Positions 54,584 through 62,283 of a stretch of DNA of 64,000 nucleotides are shown piece after piece (position 1 is the first letter of the stretch; each line of letters starts with the position of its first letter). The stretch lies in assembly GCA_002310095.1 (NCBI GenBank), contig DBYH01000018.1, forward strand, positions 12,568 to 76,567. The letters are read 5' to 3'. A program made the position numbers and the translations under genes. Source of the DNA: Firmicutes bacterium UBA1191 (GTDB lineage Bacteria > Bacillota > Clostridia > Peptostreptococcales > Anaerovoracaceae). The notes under the pieces are model-generated. The model made no database searches and was not told the DNA's origin. It saw only the letters and a program-made list of their open reading frames with translations.

Positions 54584-54759
54584 ATTCCCATCGCCGAATC
54601 GCGCCCGGCCCTCCTTTCGCAAGTATTATAACATAGAAACGAAGCTCATTTCTTACAACCCTCCGGACTGCTTTTGGATATGCGCTTTCACGCATGAATA
54701 TATTGTATTCTGTTGTACTTTCTGTACATAAAAACAACAAAAGACATGCTCCAAACCTA

Positions 54760-54788
54760 TTGACGCCTCCACCTCCGAGGAGTATTTT
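54760..54788 (+). promoter_or_regulatory. Sigma-A promoter in front of the repetitive RNA
   Basis: TTGACG, 17-base spacer, TATTTT. Predicted start near 54795. No coding sequence follows for over 700 bases. Confidence 0.65.
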
Positions 54789-54887
54789 ATAGTCGACAGG
54801 AGGGATCCTGAAGGAGGACCTCCTGAGATATAAAAAATCGGTACCTTGAAAATCGAATAGCGGCAAAGGATGCAGGATCGGCGAGCG

Positions 54888-55369
54888 GAACTAGCGAAGA
54901 ATTGAAGAATTAGCGAAACCCGCAGCAGGATTCACGAAGCCAGCACAGAATTGTAGAATTGGCGGAAGACCGGAAACGAAGTACAGTTTCAAAAGTGGAA
55001 CCGACGCAGAATCGAAGAATTGGCGAAGCACACTTGCAGGATTGAATGCAGGATCTGATGTACTGAACTGACAGAGAATCGTAGAACCAGCGAAGCACAA
55101 ATGCAGGGATCTCGGAATCTGATGTACGGAACTGACGAAGAATCGCAGAACCAGCGAAGCACAGTTGCAGATTAACGGAATCGAAAGTACTGAACTGACA
55201 GAGAATCGCAGAACCAGCGAGGCACAGTTGCAGAATCTGATGAACGGAACTGACGAAGAATCGTAGAACCAGCGAAGTCCACAAGCGAGCGATTCGCACT
55301 GAACTAACAAAGAATCGTAGAATTAGCAAAGTTCGAGAGAAACAGAGTAGGTCGTGAGAAGGTATACGA
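54888..55369 (+). repeat. Degenerate tandem repeat array, about eight units of 50-68 bp
   Basis: Core of each unit is close to GAACTGACGAAGAATCGTAG then AACCAGCGAAGCACA and TGCAG. Units begin near 54890, 54940, 55000, 55064, 55127, 55190, 55245 and 55300. Central units are most alike; end units drift. In the two clearest units AACTG near the start can pair with CAGTT near the end, and GCGAAGC, a sequence known for very stable mini-hairpins, recurs. The repeats abut with no unique spacers, so this is not a CRISPR. Confidence 0.8.
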
Positions 55370-55470
55370 ATCGAGGAGGATCTGTCCGGGGGAACGGGAA
55401 GCCCGGAGCACAGACAGGGCCGCGGAAAGGAAAGGTAACAGAAATGAGGAAGTTACAAGTAGACAGATAG

Positions 55471-55515
55471 TGGGTTGCGTTATACGAGAAGTAGGACGCA
55501 ACCCATTATTTTTAT
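55471..55515 (+). terminator. Terminator of the repetitive RNA
   Basis: Perfect 10-bp stem TGGGTTGCGT / ACGCAACCCA with a 15-base loop, followed by TTATTTTTAT. Confidence 0.85.
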
Positions 55516-55516
55516 G

Positions 55517-55525
55517 TGTTACAAT
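55517..55525 (+). promoter_or_regulatory. Extended -10 for a leaderless message
   Basis: TGTTACAAT. Seven bases past the -10 falls on the A of the ATG at 55532, and no ribosome site exists, so the message is probably leaderless. It overlaps the T tract of the preceding terminator. Confidence 0.5.
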
Positions 55526-55531
55526 ATCAGC

Positions 55532-56107
55532 ATGAATACCGGGAAAACGCGCTACAGAATAATACGCAGCAGAAGAAAATCCATCGGCCTTGAAATCACG
55601 GACGATGGTCTTCTCGTGCGCGCCCCGATGCGGGCAAGCAGGCGCGAGATCGAGCGCGTTATCTCCGACCACGAGGACTGGATCCGCAGGAAAACGGCAC
55701 AGCACAACCAGACCCGAGCGGCGGCGGAGGCACAGGGCCGCCTGGCTGACGAGGATATCCGGCGCCTCGCAGCGCAGGCGAAGGAATACATCCCTCAGCG
55801 CGTTTCATATTACGCCCGCCTCCTGGGCGTGAAGCCGGGACGGGTCACCATCAGAAAACAGAAGACAAGATGGGGAAGCTGCAGCACAAAAGGCAACCTG
55901 AACTTCAACTGCCTGCTCATGCTGACCCCGCCGGAAGTGATCGACAGCGTAGTTGTCCATGAGCTCTGCCATCTCATCGAAATGAATCACTCCGACAGAT
56001 TCTATGCCAACGTCCTCCGCGTATTCCCCGATTACCGCGAGCATCACGCCTGGCTCAGGAAGCACGGCCGCGAAATCATGGCACGCGCGTTTGCTGACGC
56101 CAGATAA
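55532..56107 (+). CDS. YgjP/DUF45-type metal-dependent hydrolase (SprT-like)
   Basis: 191 residues from the ATG at 55532; an upstream start at 55475 would begin inside the terminator. Basic N-terminus (YRIIRSRRKSIGLEI), central VTIRKQKTRWGSC and the zinc motif VVHELCHLIEMNHSDRFY (His-Glu-..-His, about 143-160). The M48-related YgjP family is often linked to restriction or stress genes, but no firm activity is known. It probably has a leaderless transcript. Confidence 0.9.
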   Translation: MNTGKTRYRIIRSRRKSIGLEITDDGLLVRAPMRASRREIERVISDHEDWIRRKTAQHNQTRAAAEAQGRLADEDIRRLAAQAKEYIPQRVSYYARLLGVKPGRVTIRKQKTRWGSCSTKGNLNFNCLLMLTPPEVIDSVVVHELCHLIEMNHSDRFYANVLRVFPDYREHHAWLRKHGREIMARAFADAR

Positions 56108-56125
56108 GCATTATCCAATCATTTC

Positions 56126-56154
56126 TTGTATAAATCACCCGCGCAGAGTATAGT
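56126..56154 (+). promoter_or_regulatory. Promoter of proBA
   Basis: TTGTAT, 17-base spacer, TATAGT, 42 bases before the proB ATG. Confidence 0.6.
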
Positions 56155-56196
56155 AATACCATACATGTTTACAGGTTTTGAAACAGAGGAACACAC

Positions 56197-56967
56197 ATGA
56201 GAATTGTAGTTAAAATCGGCACGTCCACCCTGGCTCACCCGGGCGGCAGGCTTAACATCAGAAACGTTGAAGAACTGGTCAAGGTCCTGGCTGACCTGAA
56301 GAACGCCGGCCACGAAATCATTCTGGTTTCATCCGGCGCGATCGGAATGGGAATCGGCAAGCTTAACATGGACCGCGAGCACATGGACATCCCGGCCAAG
56401 CAGGCTGCGGCCGCAGTCGGCCAGTGCGAGCTCATGCATACCTATGATACCCTCTTCCTCAAGTACAGCCACACAGTCGGCCAGATACTTATCACCAGCG
56501 AGGACATCGAGGATCCTGAGCGCAGGACTAACTTCGAGAACACAATGAAGACCCTTCTCAAGTGCGGAGCCATTCCTGTAGTCAACGAGAACGACACCGT
56601 AGCAACGACAGAGATAAACAGCGTCGGAGACAACGATACCCTCGGCGCAATAGTCGCAAAGGCAATCGATGCCGATATCCTAATCCTCATGTCGGATATC
56701 GACGGACTGTTCACTGCTGACCCGAACAAGAACCCTGACGCCCGCCTCATCGAGATAGTCGAGGAAATCACGAAGGAAATTGAAGCCTTTGCGGGAGACG
56801 CCGACTCCGATCTCGGCACTGGCGGTATGGTCACTAAGATCGAGGCCGCGCAGATGGTTACGGAGTCCGGATGCGATATGGTCATCATCAACGGCAACAA
56901 TCCGGATAAGCTTTACGATATCGTCGAAGGCAAAAGCGCCGGAACTCTTTTCCGCGCGGTGCGCTAG
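56197..56967 (+). CDS. proB: Glutamate 5-kinase, short form without PUA domain
   Basis: First step of proline synthesis, phosphorylating glutamate. 256 residues: KIGTSTLAHPGG, VSSGAIGMG, NENDTVATTEI, FGDND-like GDNDTLGAIVA and GTGGMVTKIEAAQM of the amino-acid-kinase fold. The C-terminal PUA domain of the 370-residue enteric enzyme is lacking; short forms are known in Clostridia. Feedback inhibition may differ. RBS is GAGGA. Followed by proA after 32 bases. Confidence 0.97.
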   Translation: MRIVVKIGTSTLAHPGGRLNIRNVEELVKVLADLKNAGHEIILVSSGAIGMGIGKLNMDREHMDIPAKQAAAAVGQCELMHTYDTLFLKYSHTVGQILITSEDIEDPERRTNFENTMKTLLKCGAIPVVNENDTVATTEINSVGDNDTLGAIVAKAIDADILILMSDIDGLFTADPNKNPDARLIEIVEEITKEIEAFAGDADSDLGTGGMVTKIEAAQMVTESGCDMVIINGNNPDKLYDIVEGKSAGTLFRAVR

Positions 56968-56999
56968 CAGAACCCGATGATCACAGAAGGAATAACGAT

Positions 57000-58256
57000 A
57001 TGAACACACAGGAACTCATGAGAAGCGCCCGCAGCGCGCGCACGGCTCTGGCCGCGGCCGGCACCGAAACGAAGAACAAAGCGCTGATGCGCATGGCGGA
57101 CGCCCTTGAAAAAAATACAGAAGCTATACTCGCGGCAAACGCTGAAGACATGGAGTCCCAGCGCGGCATCATTTCGGATGTCATGCTTGACAGACTTGCC
57201 CTCAGCGAGGATAGAATCAGAGGCATGGCCGACGGCATCCGTCAGGTCGCTGCCCTTCCTGACCCTGTCGGTAAAGTTCTGGCGGAACACGAGCGTCCGA
57301 ACGGAATAAAGATCAGCAAGGTCCTCGTTCCAATGGGCGTCATAGCCATCATTTATGAGAGCAGACCGAACGTGACTTCCGACGCGGCGGCTCTGGCGAT
57401 CAAAGCCGGCTCGGCATGCGTTCTGAGATGCGGTAAGGAAGCTCACCGCTCAGCGGCGGAAATAGTCAAGGCTCTCAAAGAGGGTCTCGCAGAGGCCGGT
57501 CTTCCTGAGAATGCTGTCGAACTTATCGAGGATACGACCCGCCAGTCGGCGTCAGAAATAATGGAAGCCCGCGGTCTGATCGATCTTCTCATTCCACGCG
57601 GAGGCAAAGGCCTCATCAGCTCCTGTGTAGACAACGCCAAGGTCCCGGTTCTCGAAACAGGCACCGGCATCTGCCACGTCTACGTAGATAAGTCGGCTGA
57701 TCAGGACATGGCTCTCGACATTCTGGAAAACGCCAAGACGAGCCGCCCTTCCGTCTGCAACGCGGCGGAGGTCTGCATCGTCCACAAGGACATAGCGGCA
57801 GAATTCCTGCCGAAGTACTACACCCGCCTCGTCGAAGACCGCGCAAAGGCAGGCCACACTCCTGTTGAACTGCGTCTCGACGAAACCGCCGCCGGAATCA
57901 TAGACGGCAAGGAGGCGGGACCTGAGGATTTCGATACTGAATTCCTCAACTACATCATGGGCGTTAAGGTCGTGGACAATGTCGATGAGGCAATCGCTCA
58001 TATCGACGCCCACTCAACGGGACATTCGGACTGCATCGTGACTGAAGACGAGGAGGCGGCAGAGCTTTTCACTTCACTCGTCGATTCGGCCGCGGTCTAC
58101 GTAAACGCGTCAACAAGATTCACTGACGGCGGTGAATTCGGTCAGGGCTGCGAGATGGGAATTTCCACTCAGAAACTGCACGCCCGCGGGCCATTAGGAC
58201 TTGAAGAAATATGCACTTTCAAGTACATTATAAGAGGTACCGGACAGGTAAGGTAA
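57000..58256 (+). CDS. proA: Gamma-glutamyl phosphate reductase
   Basis: Second step of proline synthesis: reduces glutamyl phosphate to the semialdehyde with NADPH. 418 residues, standard length. IYESRPNVTSDAAALAIK, the Cys block SRPSVCNAAEV, ETGTGICHVY and the ending TRFTDGGEFGQGCEMGIST are all family hallmarks. AAGGA precedes the ATG. A tRNA gene begins 14 bases after the stop. Confidence 0.98.
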   Translation: MNTQELMRSARSARTALAAAGTETKNKALMRMADALEKNTEAILAANAEDMESQRGIISDVMLDRLALSEDRIRGMADGIRQVAALPDPVGKVLAEHERPNGIKISKVLVPMGVIAIIYESRPNVTSDAAALAIKAGSACVLRCGKEAHRSAAEIVKALKEGLAEAGLPENAVELIEDTTRQSASEIMEARGLIDLLIPRGGKGLISSCVDNAKVPVLETGTGICHVYVDKSADQDMALDILENAKTSRPSVCNAAEVCIVHKDIAAEFLPKYYTRLVEDRAKAGHTPVELRLDETAAGIIDGKEAGPEDFDTEFLNYIMGVKVVDNVDEAIAHIDAHSTGHSDCIVTEDEEAAELFTSLVDSAAVYVNASTRFTDGGEFGQGCEMGISTQKLHARGPLGLEEICTFKYIIRGTGQVR

Positions 58257-58270
58257 TCTGTCCGCTGCGT

Positions 58271-58346
58271 GGTCTGTTAACTCAGCTGGGAGAGTGCCTG
58301 GGTCACAACCAGGATGTCGTGGGTTCGAGTCCCGCACAGACCACCA
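58271..58346 (+). tRNA. tRNA-Val (CAC), CCA encoded
   Basis: 76 bases fold as a cloverleaf: acceptor GGTCTGT / ACAGACC, discriminator A and encoded CCA; D-arm ACTC..GAGT; anticodon stem CCTGG / CCAGG with 7-base loop GTCACAA, anticodon CAC (valine GUG codons); T-arm GTGGG-TTCGAGT-CCCGC. It lies 14 bases after proA without its own visible promoter, so it is probably processed from the proBA message. A T run follows (58347-58353). Confidence 0.95.
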
Positions 58347-58389
58347 TTTTTTTGTAAGGCAGTCTTGACTTTGCACGAGGAGCTTACTA

Positions 58390-60241
58390 ATGAAAATGAA
58401 AACTGACCCAAAATCTTTTGACTTCGATAAATGGCAGAAGTGCATGGATGAGGTGCTCGATGAGACGCCCGATCTGCTGCTGACGGAGAGCGACAGGCAG
58501 GGAGAGCCTGTGCTCAGAGCTGAGATCGCGGACTACCTGTTCCGCTCGAGGGGCGTCGTCTGCAAACAGGAGCAGGTAATCATCAGCGCAGGCGCGCAGC
58601 AGCTCATCAACCACCTTGCGAGAATTCTCAAGCTCATGGATATTGAGCATGTCTGCACTGAAGATCCGGGCTATACGCCGGTACGGAGCATCCTGCGCGA
58701 CTGGGGCTTCAGCATCAGCAGCATCCCTGTAAGAGAAGACGGACTTGCCATCGAGAAACTGCCGACGAACATCCGCACGGCTGTCTACGCCTGCCCGCAG
58801 AACCAGTTCCCGACGGGAGCGGTCATGCCGGTAAGCAACAGATACCTTCTGCTCGACTGGGCCGAGGAAAACGACAGCATCATCATCGAGGACGACTACA
58901 ACACCTCCCTCAGCAACACCGAGGACATGGTTCCGTCCCTCCAGGGAATGGACGAAGGCAAGAGAGTCGTCTACATGGGCACTTTCAGCCCTACCCTCTT
59001 CCCTGCGGTGCGCATCAGTTACATGGTGCTTCCTGAGCACATGGCTGAACTCTTCGGCCAGATCAAGGACGAATACGACCAGACCTGCTCGAAGACCGAG
59101 CAGCTGACTCTCGCCCGCTTCATGCGCGAAGGCTGGTACGAGGAAAATCTGTGCAGAGTCCGCAGTCTCTATGCCGACAAGCTCAGGCAGGTGACGGAAG
59201 CAATCAGGGAATACGATCCGGCGGGCAGTTTCATGACTGTCGAGAACACCCAGTCAGGCGTCAACGTCATCCTCAAGATAGACACTCACGCGCGCACGAT
59301 CAGCACCGGAACATCCGGCGAGGCGCGTTCCGAGGAGATTCTTCAGGAGATGACCGACAGGATGATCGAATCGGCGGCAGACCTGGGAATCAAAGTGAGG
59401 GGCATCAGCCAGCTTAGCAGCAACGGCCAGATATACCTGACCCTGTCCTACGACCAGATTCCGATCGATGAGATACATGACGCGATCGGAGATGTAATAC
59501 AGAACTTCAAGTCCGACGTAACAAAAGGCGGACTCAACATACCGAGCGTTTACGAAGTTGTAAGGCTCACAGAGGGCAAACCCCAGTTTCTGAAAGAGCA
59601 CTACAGCAGGCTCGAAAACTCACTCGGCGCCATCGGCATGGCGGTACCTTTCACATGCGATAAGCTGTCCGAAAGCATTAGAGAGCTGGCCGACGAGGGC
59701 GGCATCAGGAATCACAACATCAAGCTGGACGTGGATATCAGCGGGCACAGCATGCTCTATCTGAACCCGACCCACTACCCTACGGCCAACCAGTACGCTA
59801 ATGGCGTCAAAACAGAGCTGTTCCGCGGCGAGCGCAAGAATCCTAACATCAAGATGATGGACAAGGAACTGCGTGACGCGACGGATGCGGCCATCCGGGA
59901 ACACGGCCTTTACGAGGTCATTCTCGTCGACCGCGACGGCATGATCACCGAAGGCAGCCGCTCCAACATATTCTTCATAAAAAACGGAGAGGTCTACACC
60001 TCGCCGCTTCATCAGGTTCTTCCGGGCGTAACCCGCGGCAAGATTATCGAGACAGTCACAGGCAAAGGCATCCGCGTCCACGAGGGCCCGATCTTTGCGT
60101 CGGATATTGCGTCATTTGACGCGGCCTTCATCAGCGGAACATCGCCGAAGGTACTTCCAATCGCTTCAATCGACGGCAGCGCTTATGACGTGAATGAGCC
60201 TCTGCTGCGGAACATTATGAACTGGTATGAAGAGGTAATTG
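58390..60241 (+). CDS. Double aminotransferase: degenerate class I (MocR-like) domain fused to class IV domain
   Basis: 619 residues; the stop is at 60247-60249, overlapping the next gene, so the coding frame really runs to 60249. Residues 1-375 follow the aminotransferase half of MocR/GabR regulators (GEPVLRAEIADYLFRSRGV, ISAGAQQLINHLARIL, DPGYTPVRSILRDWG, CPQNQFPTGAVMP, IIIEDDYN), without the GntR HTH. The lysine that holds PLP should be in GTFSK; here the bases give GTFSP (Pro201). Residues 390-619 are a fold-IV aminotransferase with the likely PLP Lys488 in NPNIKMMDKE and EGSRSNIFFI. Thus one half seems dead, one active. Confidence 0.85.
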
Positions 60242-60775
60242 ATGATTAAGATAATCGCCAACGGTTTCGGCGTACTTTCCACGATCTGTTTTATAATTTC
60301 ATTTCAGGTCAAATCTAATAAAGGACTTTTCATAATCCAGTCCATCGCCAATGTGTTCTACGGGCTTCAGTTTCTCCTGCTCGGGGCGACGGGCGGACTC
60401 TTTAACATGTTCATGCAGATCGCCAGGAACATGCTGCTTCTTAAGATTGAAGACTGGACGTGGCTCAAATGGAAAGGCTGCGCGCCGCTGTTCTGCGTGC
60501 CCAGCCTTATTTACATGATATTCACCTGGAGCGGCCCTATCGACCTGCTCCCGTTTATTGCTTTTACAGTCGGAACTCTCGCCTTCTGGACGAACAGCGC
60601 CAAGATGTTCCGTCTGTCTGAACTCGTCTGTGTATCGCCTGCCTGGCTTCTCTACGATTTCATTACGGGAGCCTACGGCGGAATACTCACAGAGCTCGTC
60701 ATTCTCGGATCCGTCGTTGTATCCATCGTCAGGTTCGGATGGAAGGGTCTCGACGATCCGGACTTTAAGAAATAG
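60242..60775 (+). CDS. YgjV-like small membrane protein
   Basis: 177 residues, five to six hydrophobic helices. FGVLSTICFIISFQVKSNKGLFIIQSIANVFYGLQFLLLGA resembles the YgjV family of inner-membrane proteins, whose role is unknown. Start ATG at 60242, with GAGGTAATTG before it, overlaps the aminotransferase stop by 8 bases (ATGATTAA), so translation is coupled. A TTG 3 bases earlier is an alternative. Confidence 0.75.
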   Translation: MIKIIANGFGVLSTICFIISFQVKSNKGLFIIQSIANVFYGLQFLLLGATGGLFNMFMQIARNMLLLKIEDWTWLKWKGCAPLFCVPSLIYMIFTWSGPIDLLPFIAFTVGTLAFWTNSAKMFRLSELVCVSPAWLLYDFITGAYGGILTELVILGSVVVSIVRFGWKGLDDPDFKK

Positions 60776-60798
60776 ACTACATGATTACTCTCGGCAGT

Positions 60799-62271
60799 TT
60801 AGTGAAGGACTCTCGAGAGTTCTTTTTTTAATTCTGACGGATCCATCGGCTTAGCCACATGTCCGTTCATTCCGGCGTCAATTGCCCTCTGCCTGTCCTC
60901 CGCAAAGGCATTCGCAGTCACCGCGATAATAGGTATTGAAGACAGGTCCGGATCAGGAATGTCTCTGATCGCCTTCGCGGCTTCATATCCGTCCATCACC
61001 GGCATCTGTATGTCCATGAGAATCGCGTCGTAATGACCCGGTTCTGAACAGCGCATGGCGTCGACCACTTCCTTTCCGTTTGAAGCAGTATCGACGCAAA
61101 GGCCCATGCTCTCGAGGAGATGCGTAGCTATTTCCCTGTTTATCTCAACATCCTCAGCAAGGAGGACTCTCTTTCCGCAGGCGCATTCTTCAGGACAAAT
61201 TGTATCGGGTTCCGTGACACCTTTCTTCTCCGCCTTATCAAGCTGCAGCCTGACAATGAACTCAGTTCCCTTGTTCACCTCGGTTTCGACTTCGATGGTC
61301 CCTCCCATCAGGTCGACGAGATTCTTTGTTATGGCCATTCCGAGTCCGGTGCCCTGAATGCCGCTTACCGTCGATGAACGCTCACGCTCAAATGAATCAA
61401 ATACATGGCTCGCGAATTCCTCCGTCATGCCTATGCCTGTATCCTTAACGCGGAGTTCGTACTCGTCAGCACCGGTCTCACCGCTCTTCTCCACAAGCCT
61501 GACGTCAATGCGGCCGCCTTCAGGCGTGAACTTGTACGCGTTGCTGATAAGGTTGATCAGTATTCTGTTCATCCTGACTCTGTCGCACATGACGAACCTG
61601 TTCTTAACGCCGGATGTATCGGTTACGAACTGCAGGTTCTTGCTCCTCATCTGGTCGTCGAACATTACGTGCATGTCTTCGACTATCTGAACTATGTCGT
61701 CGGCTTCCTCCGCAAGATGCATTTTGCCGTTCTCTATTCTGCTCATCTCCAGAATGTCGTTGACGAGTTCCAGAAGCTGCTGTCCTGAAACGCCTATCTT
61801 CTCCAGGTATTCCTTCAGCTCTTCCTCAGTCGTCTCCTCATCCTCGGCCATCCTGGCGTATCCGATTATGGCGTTAAGCGGCGTACGTATATCGTGGGAC
61901 ATGTTGGACAGAAATGTGCTCTTTGCCTCGCTGGCTTTCTCCGCTGCTTTCAGGTCAATCCGCAGCTGTTCCGTATGTCTGATGCGGTCCGAAAGCAATT
62001 GCAAAAGCCTCAGCATCACGAGAACAAAAACGCTTCCGCCAAACAGTATGCCGGCAACCACCAGATTGTACGCACCCGAAAAACCAACCGCCAGATACCC
62101 AATGAAAAAGAGTATCAACAGAACGATCGGAAGATACAATCCAGACTTGGCTTTTTCCCAGCCCCACTCTTTGGTGAACCGTCTCTCAAATCTGATGTAC
62201 AGTATTATGTTGAGCAGCATTATTGCGCTGCCCGTAAATATTATGATTCCTACTATAGTATTCGATATCAT
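60799..62271 (-). CDS. Membrane hybrid histidine kinase with receiver domain
   Basis: 490 residues. Three N-terminal membrane helices (about 1-95) with little extracellular loop, then a coiled coil, HisKA (TFLSNMSHDIRTPLNAIIGYA, phospho-His about 127), HATPase_c (NLISNAYKFTPEGG, VKDTGIGMTEEF, QGTGLGMAITKNLV) and a C-terminal receiver (LLAEDVEINREIA, DAILMDIQMPVMDGYEA with phospho-Asp, VTANAFAED). No output domain or HPt follows and no partner regulator adjoins. It may signal through a distant HPt protein. The stimulus is unknown. Convergent with the YgjV-like gene. Confidence 0.93.
   Translation of the reverse strand: MISNTIVGIIIFTGSAIMLLNIILYIRFERRFTKEWGWEKAKSGLYLPIVLLILFFIGYLAVGFSGAYNLVVAGILFGGSVFVLVMLRLLQLLSDRIRHTEQLRIDLKAAEKASEAKSTFLSNMSHDIRTPLNAIIGYARMAEDEETTEEELKEYLEKIGVSGQQLLELVNDILEMSRIENGKMHLAEEADDIVQIVEDMHVMFDDQMRSKNLQFVTDTSGVKNRFVMCDRVRMNRILINLISNAYKFTPEGGRIDVRLVEKSGETGADEYELRVKDTGIGMTEEFASHVFDSFERERSSTVSGIQGTGLGMAITKNLVDLMGGTIEVETEVNKGTEFIVRLQLDKAEKKGVTEPDTICPEECACGKRVLLAEDVEINREIATHLLESMGLCVDTASNGKEVVDAMRCSEPGHYDAILMDIQMPVMDGYEAAKAIRDIPDPDLSSIPIIAVTANAFAEDRQRAIDAGMNGHVAKPMDPSELKKELSRVLH
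60808..60829 (+). terminator. Terminator of the YgjV-like gene, formed by histidine-kinase codons
   Basis: GGACTCTCGAGAGTTC, a near-perfect palindrome, followed by TTTTTTT. It lies inside the last codons of the kinase read on the other strand. Confidence 0.7.
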
Positions 62272-62283
62272 GGCTATATTTTA

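Larger units (their letters stand above)
54795..55515 (+). ncRNA. Candidate structured, repeat-bearing non-coding RNA (about 720 nt)
   Basis: This stretch has a sigma-A promoter at one end and a strong terminator at the other, yet no start codon with a ribosome site or long plus-strand frame. Parts in order: a GA-rich leader with AGGAGGACCTCCT hairpin (54811-54825); ACCTTGAAAATCGAATAG (54843), which resembles the segment found before 23S rRNA in Firmicute spacers; about eight degenerate repeats of 50-68 bases (54888-55369); and a 3' domain with three hairpins (CTGTCCGGG...CCCGG...GACAG at 55382-55417, GTAAC/GTTAC at 55435-55456, and the terminator). I do not recognise it as a known RNA class. 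Minus-strand frames across it look like repeat artefacts. Confidence 0.55.

Noticed and set aside
54843..54860. Start of an rRNA operon
   Set aside because: No 16S or 23S sequence follows or precedes; only the short spacer-like phrase is shared.
54891..55329. Two overlapping minus-strand frames of 139 codons across the repeat array
   Set aside because: Both are open only because the repeat unit lacks stops on that strand; compositions are odd (LVLRFFVSS repeated), there is no ribosome site, and promoter and terminator point the other way.
54888..55369. CRISPR array
   Set aside because: Repeats are degenerate, 50-68 bp, directly abutting, with no unique spacers and no cas genes.
58271..58346. 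tRNA-His
   Set aside because: The first impression came from a GTGG start, but the correct acceptor pairing begins at GGTCTGT and the anticodon loop GTCACAA gives CAC, valine.
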